A stretch of DNA of 20,529 nt from DASQHM01 sp035632095 (GTDB lineage Bacteria; Pseudomonadota; Alphaproteobacteria; Ferrovibrionales; Ferrovibrionaceae), in NCBI GenBank assembly GCA_035632095.1, contig DASQHM010000179.1, forward strand, positions 1 through 20,529, in the 5' to 3' direction. Both the position numbers and the translations under genes were made by a program. The notes under the pieces are model-generated. The model saw nothing but the letters and a program-made list of their open reading frames with translations, was not told the origin of the DNA and did not search any database. How positions within the stretch are numbered: the first letter of the stretch is position 1; each line of letters begins with the position of its first letter. Below, one piece after another: positions 6,865 through 13,865 of this stretch.

Positions 6865-6898
6865 CGGTTCGGGGGGCACCGGGCAACAGAAGCCCCCC
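6865..6898 (+). terminator. Strong GC hairpin or pseudoknot at the 3' end of ssrA
   Basis: GGGGGGC (6871-6877) pairs with GCCCCCC (6892-6898). CGGT (6865-6868) can also pair with ACCG (6878-6881), making an H-type pseudoknot. The following ACTTCATTCC is only mildly T-rich. It may therefore be the post-tag pseudoknot of the coding piece, the transcription terminator, or both. Confidence 0.5.
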
Positions 6899-6947
6899 AC
6901 TTCATTCCCGTGCGATCCGATTCGCGGCAGCGACGCCGCGGCTTCGA

Positions 6948-6961
6948 GCGATTCGAATCGC
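6948..6961. promoter_or_regulatory. 14-base perfect palindrome upstream of sspB
   Basis: GCGATTCGAATCGC reads the same on both strands. It lies about 50 bases before the suggested -10 of sspB (6999-7004) and is followed by a hairpin with a T-rich loop (GGCGCA 6963-6968, TGCGCC 6976-6981). It could be a regulator-binding site; no regulator is identified. Confidence 0.35.
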
Positions 6962-6974
6962 GGGCGCAGATTTT

Positions 6975-7004
6975 TTGCGCCGCGCGGTCGCGTCGCGCTA
7001 ATAT
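6975..7004 (+). promoter_or_regulatory. Possible sspB promoter
   Basis: TAATAT (6999-7004) is a good -10 hexamer in otherwise GC-rich DNA, with TTGCGC (6975-6980) as a weak -35 at 18 bases. Transcription would begin about 40 bases before the sspB ATG. Confidence 0.35.
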
Positions 7005-7051
7005 TGCTGCAACGGAATGTGGCGCGCGTCGACGCGCCTGGGTGTTGCGCG

Positions 7052-7543
7052 ATGGGGACGGACTCTTTCGACTATCACCGGATGATGGAAGACGCGCTTC
7101 GCGGCGTTGTCCGCGAGGCGTTGATTCGCGCCAAGGAGCGCGGCCTTCCCGGCAATCACCATTTCTACATTTCCTTCCGGACGGCGGCGCCGGGCGTGTC
7201 GATCCCGGAGTATTTGGCGACGCGCTACCCGGACGAAATGACCATCGTCATGCAGCATCAGTTCTGGGGCCTCGAGGTGGAGGACGCCGGCTTCGCCGTG
7301 ACGCTTTCCTTCAACAAGATGCAGGAACGGCTGCGCATCCCCTACGCCGCAGTCACCGCCTTCGCCGATCCGAGCGTGCCGTTTGGCCTGCAATTCCGGG
7401 GCGGCGAACCGGCCAAGGACACGGTGCCGCCGGCGCATCTTCCGGTTCCGGCGCAACGTGCCGAGGATCCGGCGGCGCAAACGGCGGCGGCCGACAAGAA
7501 GACCGGCGAAGTGGTCACGCTCGACGCCTTCCGCAAGAAGTGA
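7052..7543 (+). CDS. sspB: SspB-family ClpXP adaptor protein (alpha type)
   Basis: A 163-residue protein of the alphaproteobacterial SspB family, which grips ssrA-tagged proteins and hands them to the ClpXP protease. Residues 5 to about 110 form the tag-binding domain, with hallmark stretches ALRGVVREAL, GLPGNHHFYISF, YPDEMTIVMQHQFWGL, VTLSFNKMQERLRIPY and FADPSVPFGLQF. A flexible Ala/Pro/Glu-rich linker follows, and the protein ends in EVVTLDAFRKK, which fits the ClpX-docking tail of SspB proteins. The ATG at 7052 is chosen because homology begins at once (DSFDYHRMMEDALRG); the frame is open further upstream, but that part is unlike the family. The tmRNA that makes its substrate tag is encoded just upstream on the same strand. 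Confidence 0.94.
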   Translation: MGTDSFDYHRMMEDALRGVVREALIRAKERGLPGNHHFYISFRTAAPGVSIPEYLATRYPDEMTIVMQHQFWGLEVEDAGFAVTLSFNKMQERLRIPYAAVTAFADPSVPFGLQFRGGEPAKDTVPPAHLPVPAQRAEDPAAQTAAADKKTGEVVTLDAFRKK

Positions 7544-7585
7544 CGGCGCGCCGGTCTCCGTTTTCCCCGAAATCGAGGATTGCGC

Positions 7586-9202
7586 ATGGCTGACGCTTTT
7601 CAGTTCCAGGAGATGTTTCCGCTCGGCCCGGATTCGACCGCCTATCGCGCACTTGGATCCGCCGGTATCAAGTCCACCAAGGCCGCTGGCCGCGATGTCC
7701 TCGAAGTGGCGCCCGATGCGCTGAGCAACCTTGCTTTCGAGGCCATGCGCGACATCGCGCATCTCTTCCGGCCAGGACACTTAGCGCAGCTTCGCGCCAT
7801 CCTCGACGATCCCGAGGCGTCGGCGAACGATCGCTTTGTCGCCTTGGAGATGCTGAAGAACGCCAATATCTCGGCCGGCATGGTATTGCCGAGCTGCCAG
7901 GACACCGGCACAGCGATCGTGGTCGCGAAAAAAGGGCAATACGTCTGGACCGACGGCGCCGACGAGGCGGCCTTGAGCCGCGGCATCCATCGCACCTATA
8001 CCGAGACAAATCTCCGCTATTCGCAAATGGCGCCGCTCTCCATGTTCAAGGAAGTCAACACCGGCACCAACCTGCCGGCGCAAATCGAAATCCAGGCGAC
8101 GGGCGGCGACGCATACAAGTTCCTGTTCATCGCCAAGGGCGGCGGATCGGCCAATAAGTCGTTCCTGTTCCAGCAGACGCCCGCCGTGCTCCGTGGTGAC
8201 AATCTGCTCAAGTTTCTGGACGAAAAGATCAAGACCCTCGGCACGGCCGCCTGCCCGCCGTATCACCTCGCGGTCGTCATCGGCGGCACATCGGCCGAGC
8301 TCAATCTGAAAACCGTCAAGCTTGCCTCCTGCCCCTACCTCGACGATTTGCCGCGCGAGGGCAATCCGCTCGGACAAGCGTTCCGTGATGTGGAGTTCGA
8401 GGCCAAGGTGCATGCGCTGACCCGTGCCAGCGGCATCGGCGCCCAATTCGGCGGCAAATATTTTTGCCATGACGTGCGCGTCGTGCGCTTGCCGCGCCAC
8501 GGCGCCAGCGTGCCCGTCGGCATCGGCGTGTCCTGCTCCGCAGACCGGCAAATCCTCGCCAAGATCACACGCGACGGAATGTTCCTGGAGCAACTGGAGA
8601 TCGATCCGTCCAAATACCTGCCCGAAGTGACGGAGAAGGATCTCGGCGGCGACGTGGTTCGCGTCGATCTCAACCGGCCGATGGCGGAGATCCGCAAGCA
8701 GCTGTCGCGATATCCGGTCAAGACGCGCCTTTCGCTCACCGGCACGCTGATCGTCGCCCGCGACATCGCGCACGCGCGCCTGCAAGAGCGCATCGACAAC
8801 GGCCAAGGCCTGCCGGACTACGCGAAAAACCATCCGATCTATTACGCCGGCCCAGCGAAAACGCCCGAGGGCTACGCGTCGGGCTCGTTCGGACCCACGA
8901 CGGCGGGGCGCATGGATTCCTACGTCGATGCGTTCATGCGGCAGGGCGCCAGCCTGATCACCTTGGCGAAGGGCAACCGCTCGCGCGAAGTGACGGCGGC
9001 TTGCAAGACCCATGGCGGCTTCTATCTCGGCTCCATCGGCGGGCCGGCCGCGATCCTGGCGAAGAACTGCATCACCAAGGTGGAAGTGCAGGAATACCCC
9101 GAACTCGGCATGGAAGCCATCTGGCGCATCGAGGTGCGGGATTTTCCGGCCTTCATCATCGTCGACGACAAGGGCAACGATTTCTTCGCCGATATCCACT
9201 GA
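7586..9202 (+). CDS. fumA: Class I (Fe-S) fumarate hydratase
   Basis: A 538-residue cytoplasmic enzyme of the FumA/FumB class that interconverts fumarate and malate in the TCA cycle using an oxygen-sensitive [4Fe-4S] cluster. The three cluster cysteines are Cys104 (LPSCQDTGT), Cys223 (GTAACPPYH) and Cys317 (GIGVSCSADR), nearly the same positions as 105, 224 and 318 in E. coli FumA. The C-terminal beta-domain shows SGSFGPTTAGRMDSYVD and GGFYLGSIGGPAA. Length is normal. The ATG at 7586 has GAGG at 7575-7578 at good spacing; a TTG two codons earlier is unlikely. It lies 42 bases after sspB and may share its transcript. A related tartrate/mesaconate dehydratase activity cannot be excluded from sequence alone. 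Confidence 0.95.
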   Translation: MADAFQFQEMFPLGPDSTAYRALGSAGIKSTKAAGRDVLEVAPDALSNLAFEAMRDIAHLFRPGHLAQLRAILDDPEASANDRFVALEMLKNANISAGMVLPSCQDTGTAIVVAKKGQYVWTDGADEAALSRGIHRTYTETNLRYSQMAPLSMFKEVNTGTNLPAQIEIQATGGDAYKFLFIAKGGGSANKSFLFQQTPAVLRGDNLLKFLDEKIKTLGTAACPPYHLAVVIGGTSAELNLKTVKLASCPYLDDLPREGNPLGQAFRDVEFEAKVHALTRASGIGAQFGGKYFCHDVRVVRLPRHGASVPVGIGVSCSADRQILAKITRDGMFLEQLEIDPSKYLPEVTEKDLGGDVVRVDLNRPMAEIRKQLSRYPVKTRLSLTGTLIVARDIAHARLQERIDNGQGLPDYAKNHPIYYAGPAKTPEGYASGSFGPTTAGRMDSYVDAFMRQGASLITLAKGNRSREVTAACKTHGGFYLGSIGGPAAILAKNCITKVEVQEYPELGMEAIWRIEVRDFPAFIIVDDKGNDFFADIH

Positions 9203-9225
9203 GGCGGTTGCCGCCGCGGGCGCGT

Positions 9226-9248
9226 GCGTCACTCCGGACGGGTGACGC
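9226..9248. terminator. Inverted repeat after the class I fumarase
   Basis: GCGTCAC (9226-9232) and GTGACGC (9242-9248) form a 7-bp stem with a 9-base loop, 24 bases after the stop. There is no T-run, so it would be a poor intrinsic terminator. It may instead slow or protect the 3' end, or be an operator for fumC. Confidence 0.35.
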
Positions 9249-9262
9249 GACCAAAGCCATGT

Positions 9263-9273
9263 CCTAGTCTAGG
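9263..9273. promoter_or_regulatory. CCTAG-T-CCTAG-type inverted site upstream of fumC
   Basis: CCTAG (9263-9267) and CTAGG (9269-9273) form a perfect inverted repeat around one base. It overlaps a possible -10 (TAGTCT, 9265-9270) that has GTGACG (9242-9247) 17 bases upstream, and lies 28 bases before the fumC start. It could be a promoter with an overlapping operator. Confidence 0.3.
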
Positions 9274-9301
9274 GGCGACGGTTGGCCCGACGGATATGCG
9301 C

Positions 9302-10717
<1,416 letters not shown>

Positions 10718-10720
10718 CAA

Positions 10721-10987
10721 ATGCTGACCACGGTGAAGAAGCGTTCCGTCGTCGTCGCCGGGCATCGCACGAGCGTCTCCCTGGAAGCGGCGTTCTGGGA
10801 TGCGCTGCGCGCGATCGCGCAACGGGAGCACAAGACGCTCAATCAACTGGTAAGCGACATCGATCAGTCGAGAAGCGGAAATCTGTCCAGCGCGATACGG
10901 GTTTATGTGCTCCACAAGGTCCGGGGGCCGGCCGACGAAGCGGAAGCACCCGAGGAGCGGCCGGCGGCGCAGTCGAGCGGACATTAG
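10721..10987 (+). CDS. Ribbon-helix-helix domain protein
   Basis: An 88-residue protein with a ribbon-helix-helix (RHH_4-like) fold over roughly residues 5-65. A beta-strand KRSVVVAGHRTSVSLE is followed by a helix FWDALRAIAQREH and by LNQLVSDIDQ. The family-typical NLSSAIRVYVL comes next, then a short acidic Pro/Ala/Glu-rich tail. Such proteins bind DNA as dimers, and this one may be a small regulator; its target is unknown. GAAGG near 10706-10710, inside fumC, serves as ribosome-binding site, and only 3 bases separate it from the fumC stop, so the genes are co-transcribed. fumC followed by this family is, to my knowledge, a common Rhizobiales arrangement. Confidence 0.88.
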   Translation: MLTTVKKRSVVVAGHRTSVSLEAAFWDALRAIAQREHKTLNQLVSDIDQSRSGNLSSAIRVYVLHKVRGPADEAEAPEERPAAQSSGH

Positions 10988-10994
10988 GCGAACG

Positions 10995-11023
10995 GCCCTC
11001 GGGTAGCCCGGCGGCCTGAGGGC
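10995..11023 (+). terminator. Probable terminator after the fumC-RHH unit
   Basis: GCCCTC (10995-11000) pairs with GAGGGC (11018-11023), with a smaller hairpin CGGG-TAG-CCCG inside, followed by GTTTCTAT. It lies 7 bases after the RHH stop codon. The T-run is short, so strength is uncertain. Confidence 0.5.
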
Positions 11024-11122
11024 GTTTCTATGCGTGGTTGCGCGCGCCGCCGGTTGCGGTAAGCTAAAGGCGTTATGCCGTGGGAGGCGTGGGCCGCGTC
11101 GATCAGCGGACCAAAAAAATCG

Positions 11123-11332
11123 ATGGGCGACGTCGTCAACTTCAATCAATACCGCAAGGAGCGCGCGCGCCTGGACAACAAGCGCCGCGCCAACGAAAAC
11201 CGCATCCGCCACGGCTTGAGCAAGTCCGAACGGGCGCTTCCGCGCCGCGATCGCGAGCGCGCCGAGAACGATCTCGAAGGCAAGCGCCTCGACCCCCCGC
11301 CCGGGACCGACGAAAACGCCAAAGGCGAGTAG
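11123..11332 (+). CDS. DUF4169 family small basic protein
   Basis: A 69-residue, very charged protein matching the DUF4169 pattern of Alphaproteobacteria: N-terminal VVNFNQYRKERAR, a helix of Arg/Lys/Glu with NRIRHGLSKSERAL, then RDRERAENDLEGKRLD and a short acidic tail. It is probably one long helix or coiled coil; no catalytic or metal motif is visible and the function is unknown. The ATG at 11123 is chosen because the family begins there with M-x-x-VVN; the frame stays open 48 bases further upstream (ATG at 11075), but that part is unlike the family. Only a weak GCGGA lies upstream. It follows the RHH gene, as usually seen, but a probable terminator lies between. Confidence 0.83.
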   Translation: MGDVVNFNQYRKERARLDNKRRANENRIRHGLSKSERALPRRDRERAENDLEGKRLDPPPGTDENAKGE

Positions 11333-11361
11333 GCGCGCTTCCCGGACATCCGCGACGGCAA

Positions 11362-11390
11362 TTGCTGCGCGCCAGCGCCACCTGTTAGGT
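11362..11390 (+). promoter_or_regulatory. Possible promoter of the SDR gene
   Basis: TTGCTG (11362-11367) and TTAGGT (11385-11390) lie 17 bases apart. The element CTGTTAGG (11382-11389) recurs at a similar distance before the alpha/beta hydrolase gene. The -10 match to consensus is weak. Confidence 0.3.
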
Positions 11391-11427
11391 TTGCGCGGCA
11401 TTCATGTCGGCGAAACGGGAGGAAATC

Positions 11428-12270
11428 ATGTCGGGCAGGCTTAGCGGAAAGGTCGCAATCGTCACCGGCGGCGCCAGCGGAATCGGCCGCGGCACGGTCG
11501 AGCGCTTCGCGGAAGAAGGCGCGTCGGTCGTTGTCGCCGATCTGCAGGACGACAAGGGCGAGCGCCTGGCGGAAGAGCTCGGGCCCCGTTGCGCCTACCT
11601 TCGCACCGACGTTGGCGAGGAGCGCGACATCGAGGCGCTGGTTGCCTTCGCCGTGAAAAAATTCGGCAAGCTCGATTGCATGTTCAACAACGCGGGCTTC
11701 GCCGGCGTCAGCGGCGGCATCGCCGAAACGCCTGCGGAAGGTTTCGACTCGACCATGCGCGTGCTGTTCCGCGGGGTCTACCTCGGCATCAAGCACGCGG
11801 CGCGCGTCATGGTGAAGCAGAAATCCGGGTCCATCATCAGCACCGCGTCGGTGGCTGGCCTCTATATCGGCTACGGCCCGCATGTCTACAGCGCCGCGAA
11901 GGCCGCGGTGATCCACTTGACCAAATCGGTCGCGATGGAGCTCGGCGAGAGCAACGTGCGGGTCAACTGCATATGCCCGGGCGGCATCGCGACGCCGATC
12001 TTCGGCAAGGCCATGGGGTTGGCCACTCAGGTCGCCGACAACACGGTCGACCCCATGAAGCAGTTCCTGGCGCAGATGCAGCCGATTCCGCGCTCAGGCG
12101 TGCCGAACGACATCGCCAACGCCGCGCTTTTCCTCGCCAGCGACGAATCGAGCTTCGTAAGCGGCCACGCGCTTGTCGTCGACGGCGCCTTGCTCGGAGG
12201 GAGAAAATGGTCCGAGCGCGAGGCACGCGGGCAGATGCTCCGCTCGGCCCTTGGCGCGCTCGCCGAATAG
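11428..12270 (+). CDS. Short-chain dehydrogenase/reductase
   Basis: A 280-residue classical SDR oxidoreductase, likely a soluble NAD(H)-dependent alcohol/ketone enzyme. The Rossmann motif is TGGASGIG (13-20). Asp38 at the end of beta-2 (VVVADLQ) favours NAD over NADP. NNAG is at 87-90, and the catalytic set is Ser141, Tyr154 and Lys158 (YSAAK). The end SFVSGHALVVDGALL is typical of the family. The ATG at 11428 has a near-perfect GGGAGGA just upstream; an in-frame ATG at 11404 has none. About 20 extra residues after the usual end (GGRKWSEREARGQM...) form a charged tail. The substrate is unknown; the neighbouring cupin and hydrolase suggest a catabolic role, which is inference. Confidence 0.92.
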   Translation: MSGRLSGKVAIVTGGASGIGRGTVERFAEEGASVVVADLQDDKGERLAEELGPRCAYLRTDVGEERDIEALVAFAVKKFGKLDCMFNNAGFAGVSGGIAETPAEGFDSTMRVLFRGVYLGIKHAARVMVKQKSGSIISTASVAGLYIGYGPHVYSAAKAAVIHLTKSVAMELGESNVRVNCICPGGIATPIFGKAMGLATQVADNTVDPMKQFLAQMQPIPRSGVPNDIANAALFLASDESSFVSGHALVVDGALLGGRKWSEREARGQMLRSALGALAE

Positions 12271-12288
12271 GGCCCGCGCGGCCCTATT
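12266..12288. terminator. Bidirectional terminator spanning two stop codons
   Basis: AATAGGGCC (12266-12274) and GGCCCTATT (12280-12288) form a perfect 9-bp stem with the loop CGCGC. The stop codons of both converging genes (TAG for the SDR, TAG for the cupin on the other strand) lie symmetrically in the two arms. The T-rich flank is short. Confidence 0.65.
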
Positions 12289-12835
12289 GCTTCTCGGCGT
12301 CGACCAGCACAGCGACCAGAACCGCCGGCGTGTCGCCCTTGTTGACCCAGCCGTGGTTGGTGCCGCGCTGGATAACCACGTCGAAGGGCTTCAGGTCCGC
12401 TTCGCCTTCGTCGAGCAGCAACGTGATCTGGCCCGACAGCAGGATGATGTAGTCGACCGACTCTGTCTTATGCATGGACGGATGACGGCGCGTGTCGACG
12501 CGCGCGTGGCCGGCCCCCATGGCGTTGAAGATCGCCTGCGCCGCCTTCTCCCGGTCCTCCTTCGACAGATGCGCCTCTTCCTTCTCCGGCGCGATCTGGA
12601 AGAAGCGGAAGACCGTGCCGTGCTTCGGCGGCTCCAGCCCGACCGGCGGTCCGGCCATCGGGTCCACATAGCCCTTGTTGCTCGGCGGCGTGCCTTCGGT
12701 TCGCCAAAGATTGGGCAAGCCGCGGTTTGGCCTCGCCGAGCTGCTGACGAGATTGGTGGCGAGACCATCGGACACGATCACCGAGCGCCCCTTGGCGTCG
12801 TGACCGGTCACGATGCGGCGAACCGGATGCAACAT
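12284..12835 (-). CDS. Cupin domain protein
   Basis: A 183-residue protein with a C-terminal cupin barrel (about residues 75-180). Cupin motif 1 is seen as H118-PSM-H122-KT-E125 followed by DYIILLSG, and motif 2 as FDVVIQRGTNH161GWVN. These residues could hold a metal, although the first motif has HxxxH in place of the usual HxH. The N-terminal 70 residues (RRIVTGHDAKGRSVIVSD, then a Pro/Asn-rich stretch with LWRTEGTPP) match a common alphaproteobacterial cupin type of unknown substrate. The ATG at 12835 has an excellent AGGGAGGA upstream. The frame stays open much further upstream, but that part runs across the divergent promoter region and into the antisense hydrolase. Enzyme or regulatory role unknown. 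Confidence 0.88.
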   Translation of the reverse strand: MLHPVRRIVTGHDAKGRSVIVSDGLATNLVSSSARPNRGLPNLWRTEGTPPSNKGYVDPMAGPPVGLEPPKHGTVFRFFQIAPEKEEAHLSKEDREKAAQAIFNAMGAGHARVDTRRHPSMHKTESVDYIILLSGQITLLLDEGEADLKPFDVVIQRGTNHGWVNKGDTPAVLVAVLVDAEKQ

Positions 12836-12891
12836 GGCGTTCCTCCCTCTTGTGTTCTTGCGCGTTAAGCATAACACGAACAAAACAGGCC

Positions 12892-12921
12892 TTGGCCCGT
12901 TTACCAGTCTATCTGTTAGGA
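12892..12921 (+). promoter_or_regulatory. Possible promoter of the alpha/beta hydrolase gene
   Basis: TTGGCC (12892-12897) lies 18 bases before TTAGGA (12916-12921). This falls in the 120-base gap between the divergent cupin and hydrolase genes, about 35 bases before the hydrolase start. The CTGTTAGG element at 12913-12920 matches the one before the SDR gene. Confidence 0.3.
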
Positions 12922-12955
12922 TGCCCGCCGGATTGCAAAGAGAGAGGTTCAGCGC

Positions 12956-13852
12956 ATGGCATCGCTGAAGGCGAACGGCATTACCATCGAGTATGAGGAT
13001 AGCGGCGACAAGAACGCTCCGGCGATCCTGCTCGTCATGGGCCTCGGCGCGCAGCTTACGCGCTGGCCGGACGAATTCTGCGACAAGCTCGCCGCCGGAG
13101 GATTCCGGGTGGTGCGTCACGACAACCGCGATTGCGGCCTGTCGCAGAAATTCGAGGCCGCCGGAATTCCGAACATGGCGGAACTCTTGCAGAAGTCGGC
13201 GCAGGGACAGCCCATCGACGCACCCTACCGGCTCGAGGACATGGCTGCCGACGCCATCGGTCTGCTCGACGTGCTGAAGATCGACAAGGCGCATGTGGTC
13301 GGCGTCAGCATGGGCGGCATGATCGCGCAAGTGCTTGCCGCCAAGCATGCGGGCCGCGTGGCAAGCATGATCTCAATCATGTCGTCATCGGGCCGGCGCG
13401 GCTTGCCGCCCGGAAAGCCGGAAGCAATGCAAGCGATCACCACGCGGCCCATGTCCGGCGAGCGCGAGGCGCTGATCCAGAATTCGATCAAGGTTCAGCG
13501 CACCATCGGCAGCCCGGGCTTTGCGGAAGACGAGGCCGTGCTTCGCCGTTCGGCCGAGCGCAACATCGACCGCAGTTACTATCCGCAAGGCATCAGCCGG
13601 CAGTTTGCCGCAATCATGGCCAACGGAAGCCGCGTGGACTTGCTGAAGACCATCCGCGTTCCAAGCCTGGTGATCCACGGCATCGATGATCCGCTGGTTC
13701 CCGTCGATGCCGGCAAGGACACGGCGGCGAACATTCCGGGTTCGGACCTCACGCTGATCCCCGGCATGGGTCATGCGATCGAGACCAAATTGGTGCCGAT
13801 CCTGGCCGATGCGGTGCTCGCTCATTGCCGGAAGGCCATGGCGACGGCGTAA
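12956..13852 (+). CDS. Alpha/beta hydrolase
   Basis: A 298-residue soluble alpha/beta hydrolase. The oxyanion-hole region is LLVMGLGAQLTRWPDEF, the nucleophile elbow is GVSMGG with Ser118, the acid is Asp245 in HGIDDPLVP, and the base is His273 in GMGHAIE, so the triad is complete. The HDNRDCGLSQKF stretch (55-66) is typical of a widespread esterase/lactonase-like subgroup that includes aclacinomycin methylesterase-type proteins. GAGAGAGG before the ATG at 12956 is a good ribosome-binding site. The substrate cannot be told. It converges on the cyclase gene, with 13 bases between the ends. Confidence 0.92.
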   Translation: MASLKANGITIEYEDSGDKNAPAILLVMGLGAQLTRWPDEFCDKLAAGGFRVVRHDNRDCGLSQKFEAAGIPNMAELLQKSAQGQPIDAPYRLEDMAADAIGLLDVLKIDKAHVVGVSMGGMIAQVLAAKHAGRVASMISIMSSSGRRGLPPGKPEAMQAITTRPMSGEREALIQNSIKVQRTIGSPGFAEDEAVLRRSAERNIDRSYYPQGISRQFAAIMANGSRVDLLKTIRVPSLVIHGIDDPLVPVDAGKDTAANIPGSDLTLIPGMGHAIETKLVPILADAVLAHCRKAMATA

Positions 13853-13865
13853 GTCGGCAGACGTC

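Larger units (their letters stand above)
6604..6898 (+). ncRNA. ssrA: Permuted two-piece tmRNA (alphaproteobacterial ssrA)
   Basis: This RNA rescues stalled ribosomes and adds a degradation tag. The gene is circularly permuted. The acceptor piece comes first and ends in the T-arm (CCGGG 6657-6661 pairing with CCCGG 6669-6673), the strand CGCCTCC (6674-6680), A and CCA (6682-6684). About 49 bases later the coding piece begins with GGGGGCG (6734-6740) and the tmRNA-typical AATCAGGATCGACG. GGGGGCG pairs with CGCCTCC over 7 bp, and the third pair is G-U, the alanine identity signal. A long-range helix is possible between GGTCGA (6767-6772) and TCGATC (6633-6638). The acceptor piece opens with a GAAA-capped hairpin (GCCGG/CCGGC). 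The tag frame is at 6818-6850. Ends are approximate: the 5' end comes from the promoter, the 3' end from the last hairpin. Confidence 0.93.

Noticed and set aside
7781..9232. Minus-strand open frame of 483 codons
   Set aside because: It mirrors the class I fumarase gene, whose Fe-S cysteines and length are fully conserved. The antisense protein is His/Arg/Ala/Gly-rich with no recognisable fold.
12836..13348. In-frame 5' extension of the cupin gene on the minus strand
   Set aside because: It would cross the divergent promoter gap and lie antisense to the hydrolase. The ATG at 12835 has a near-ideal ribosome-binding site.
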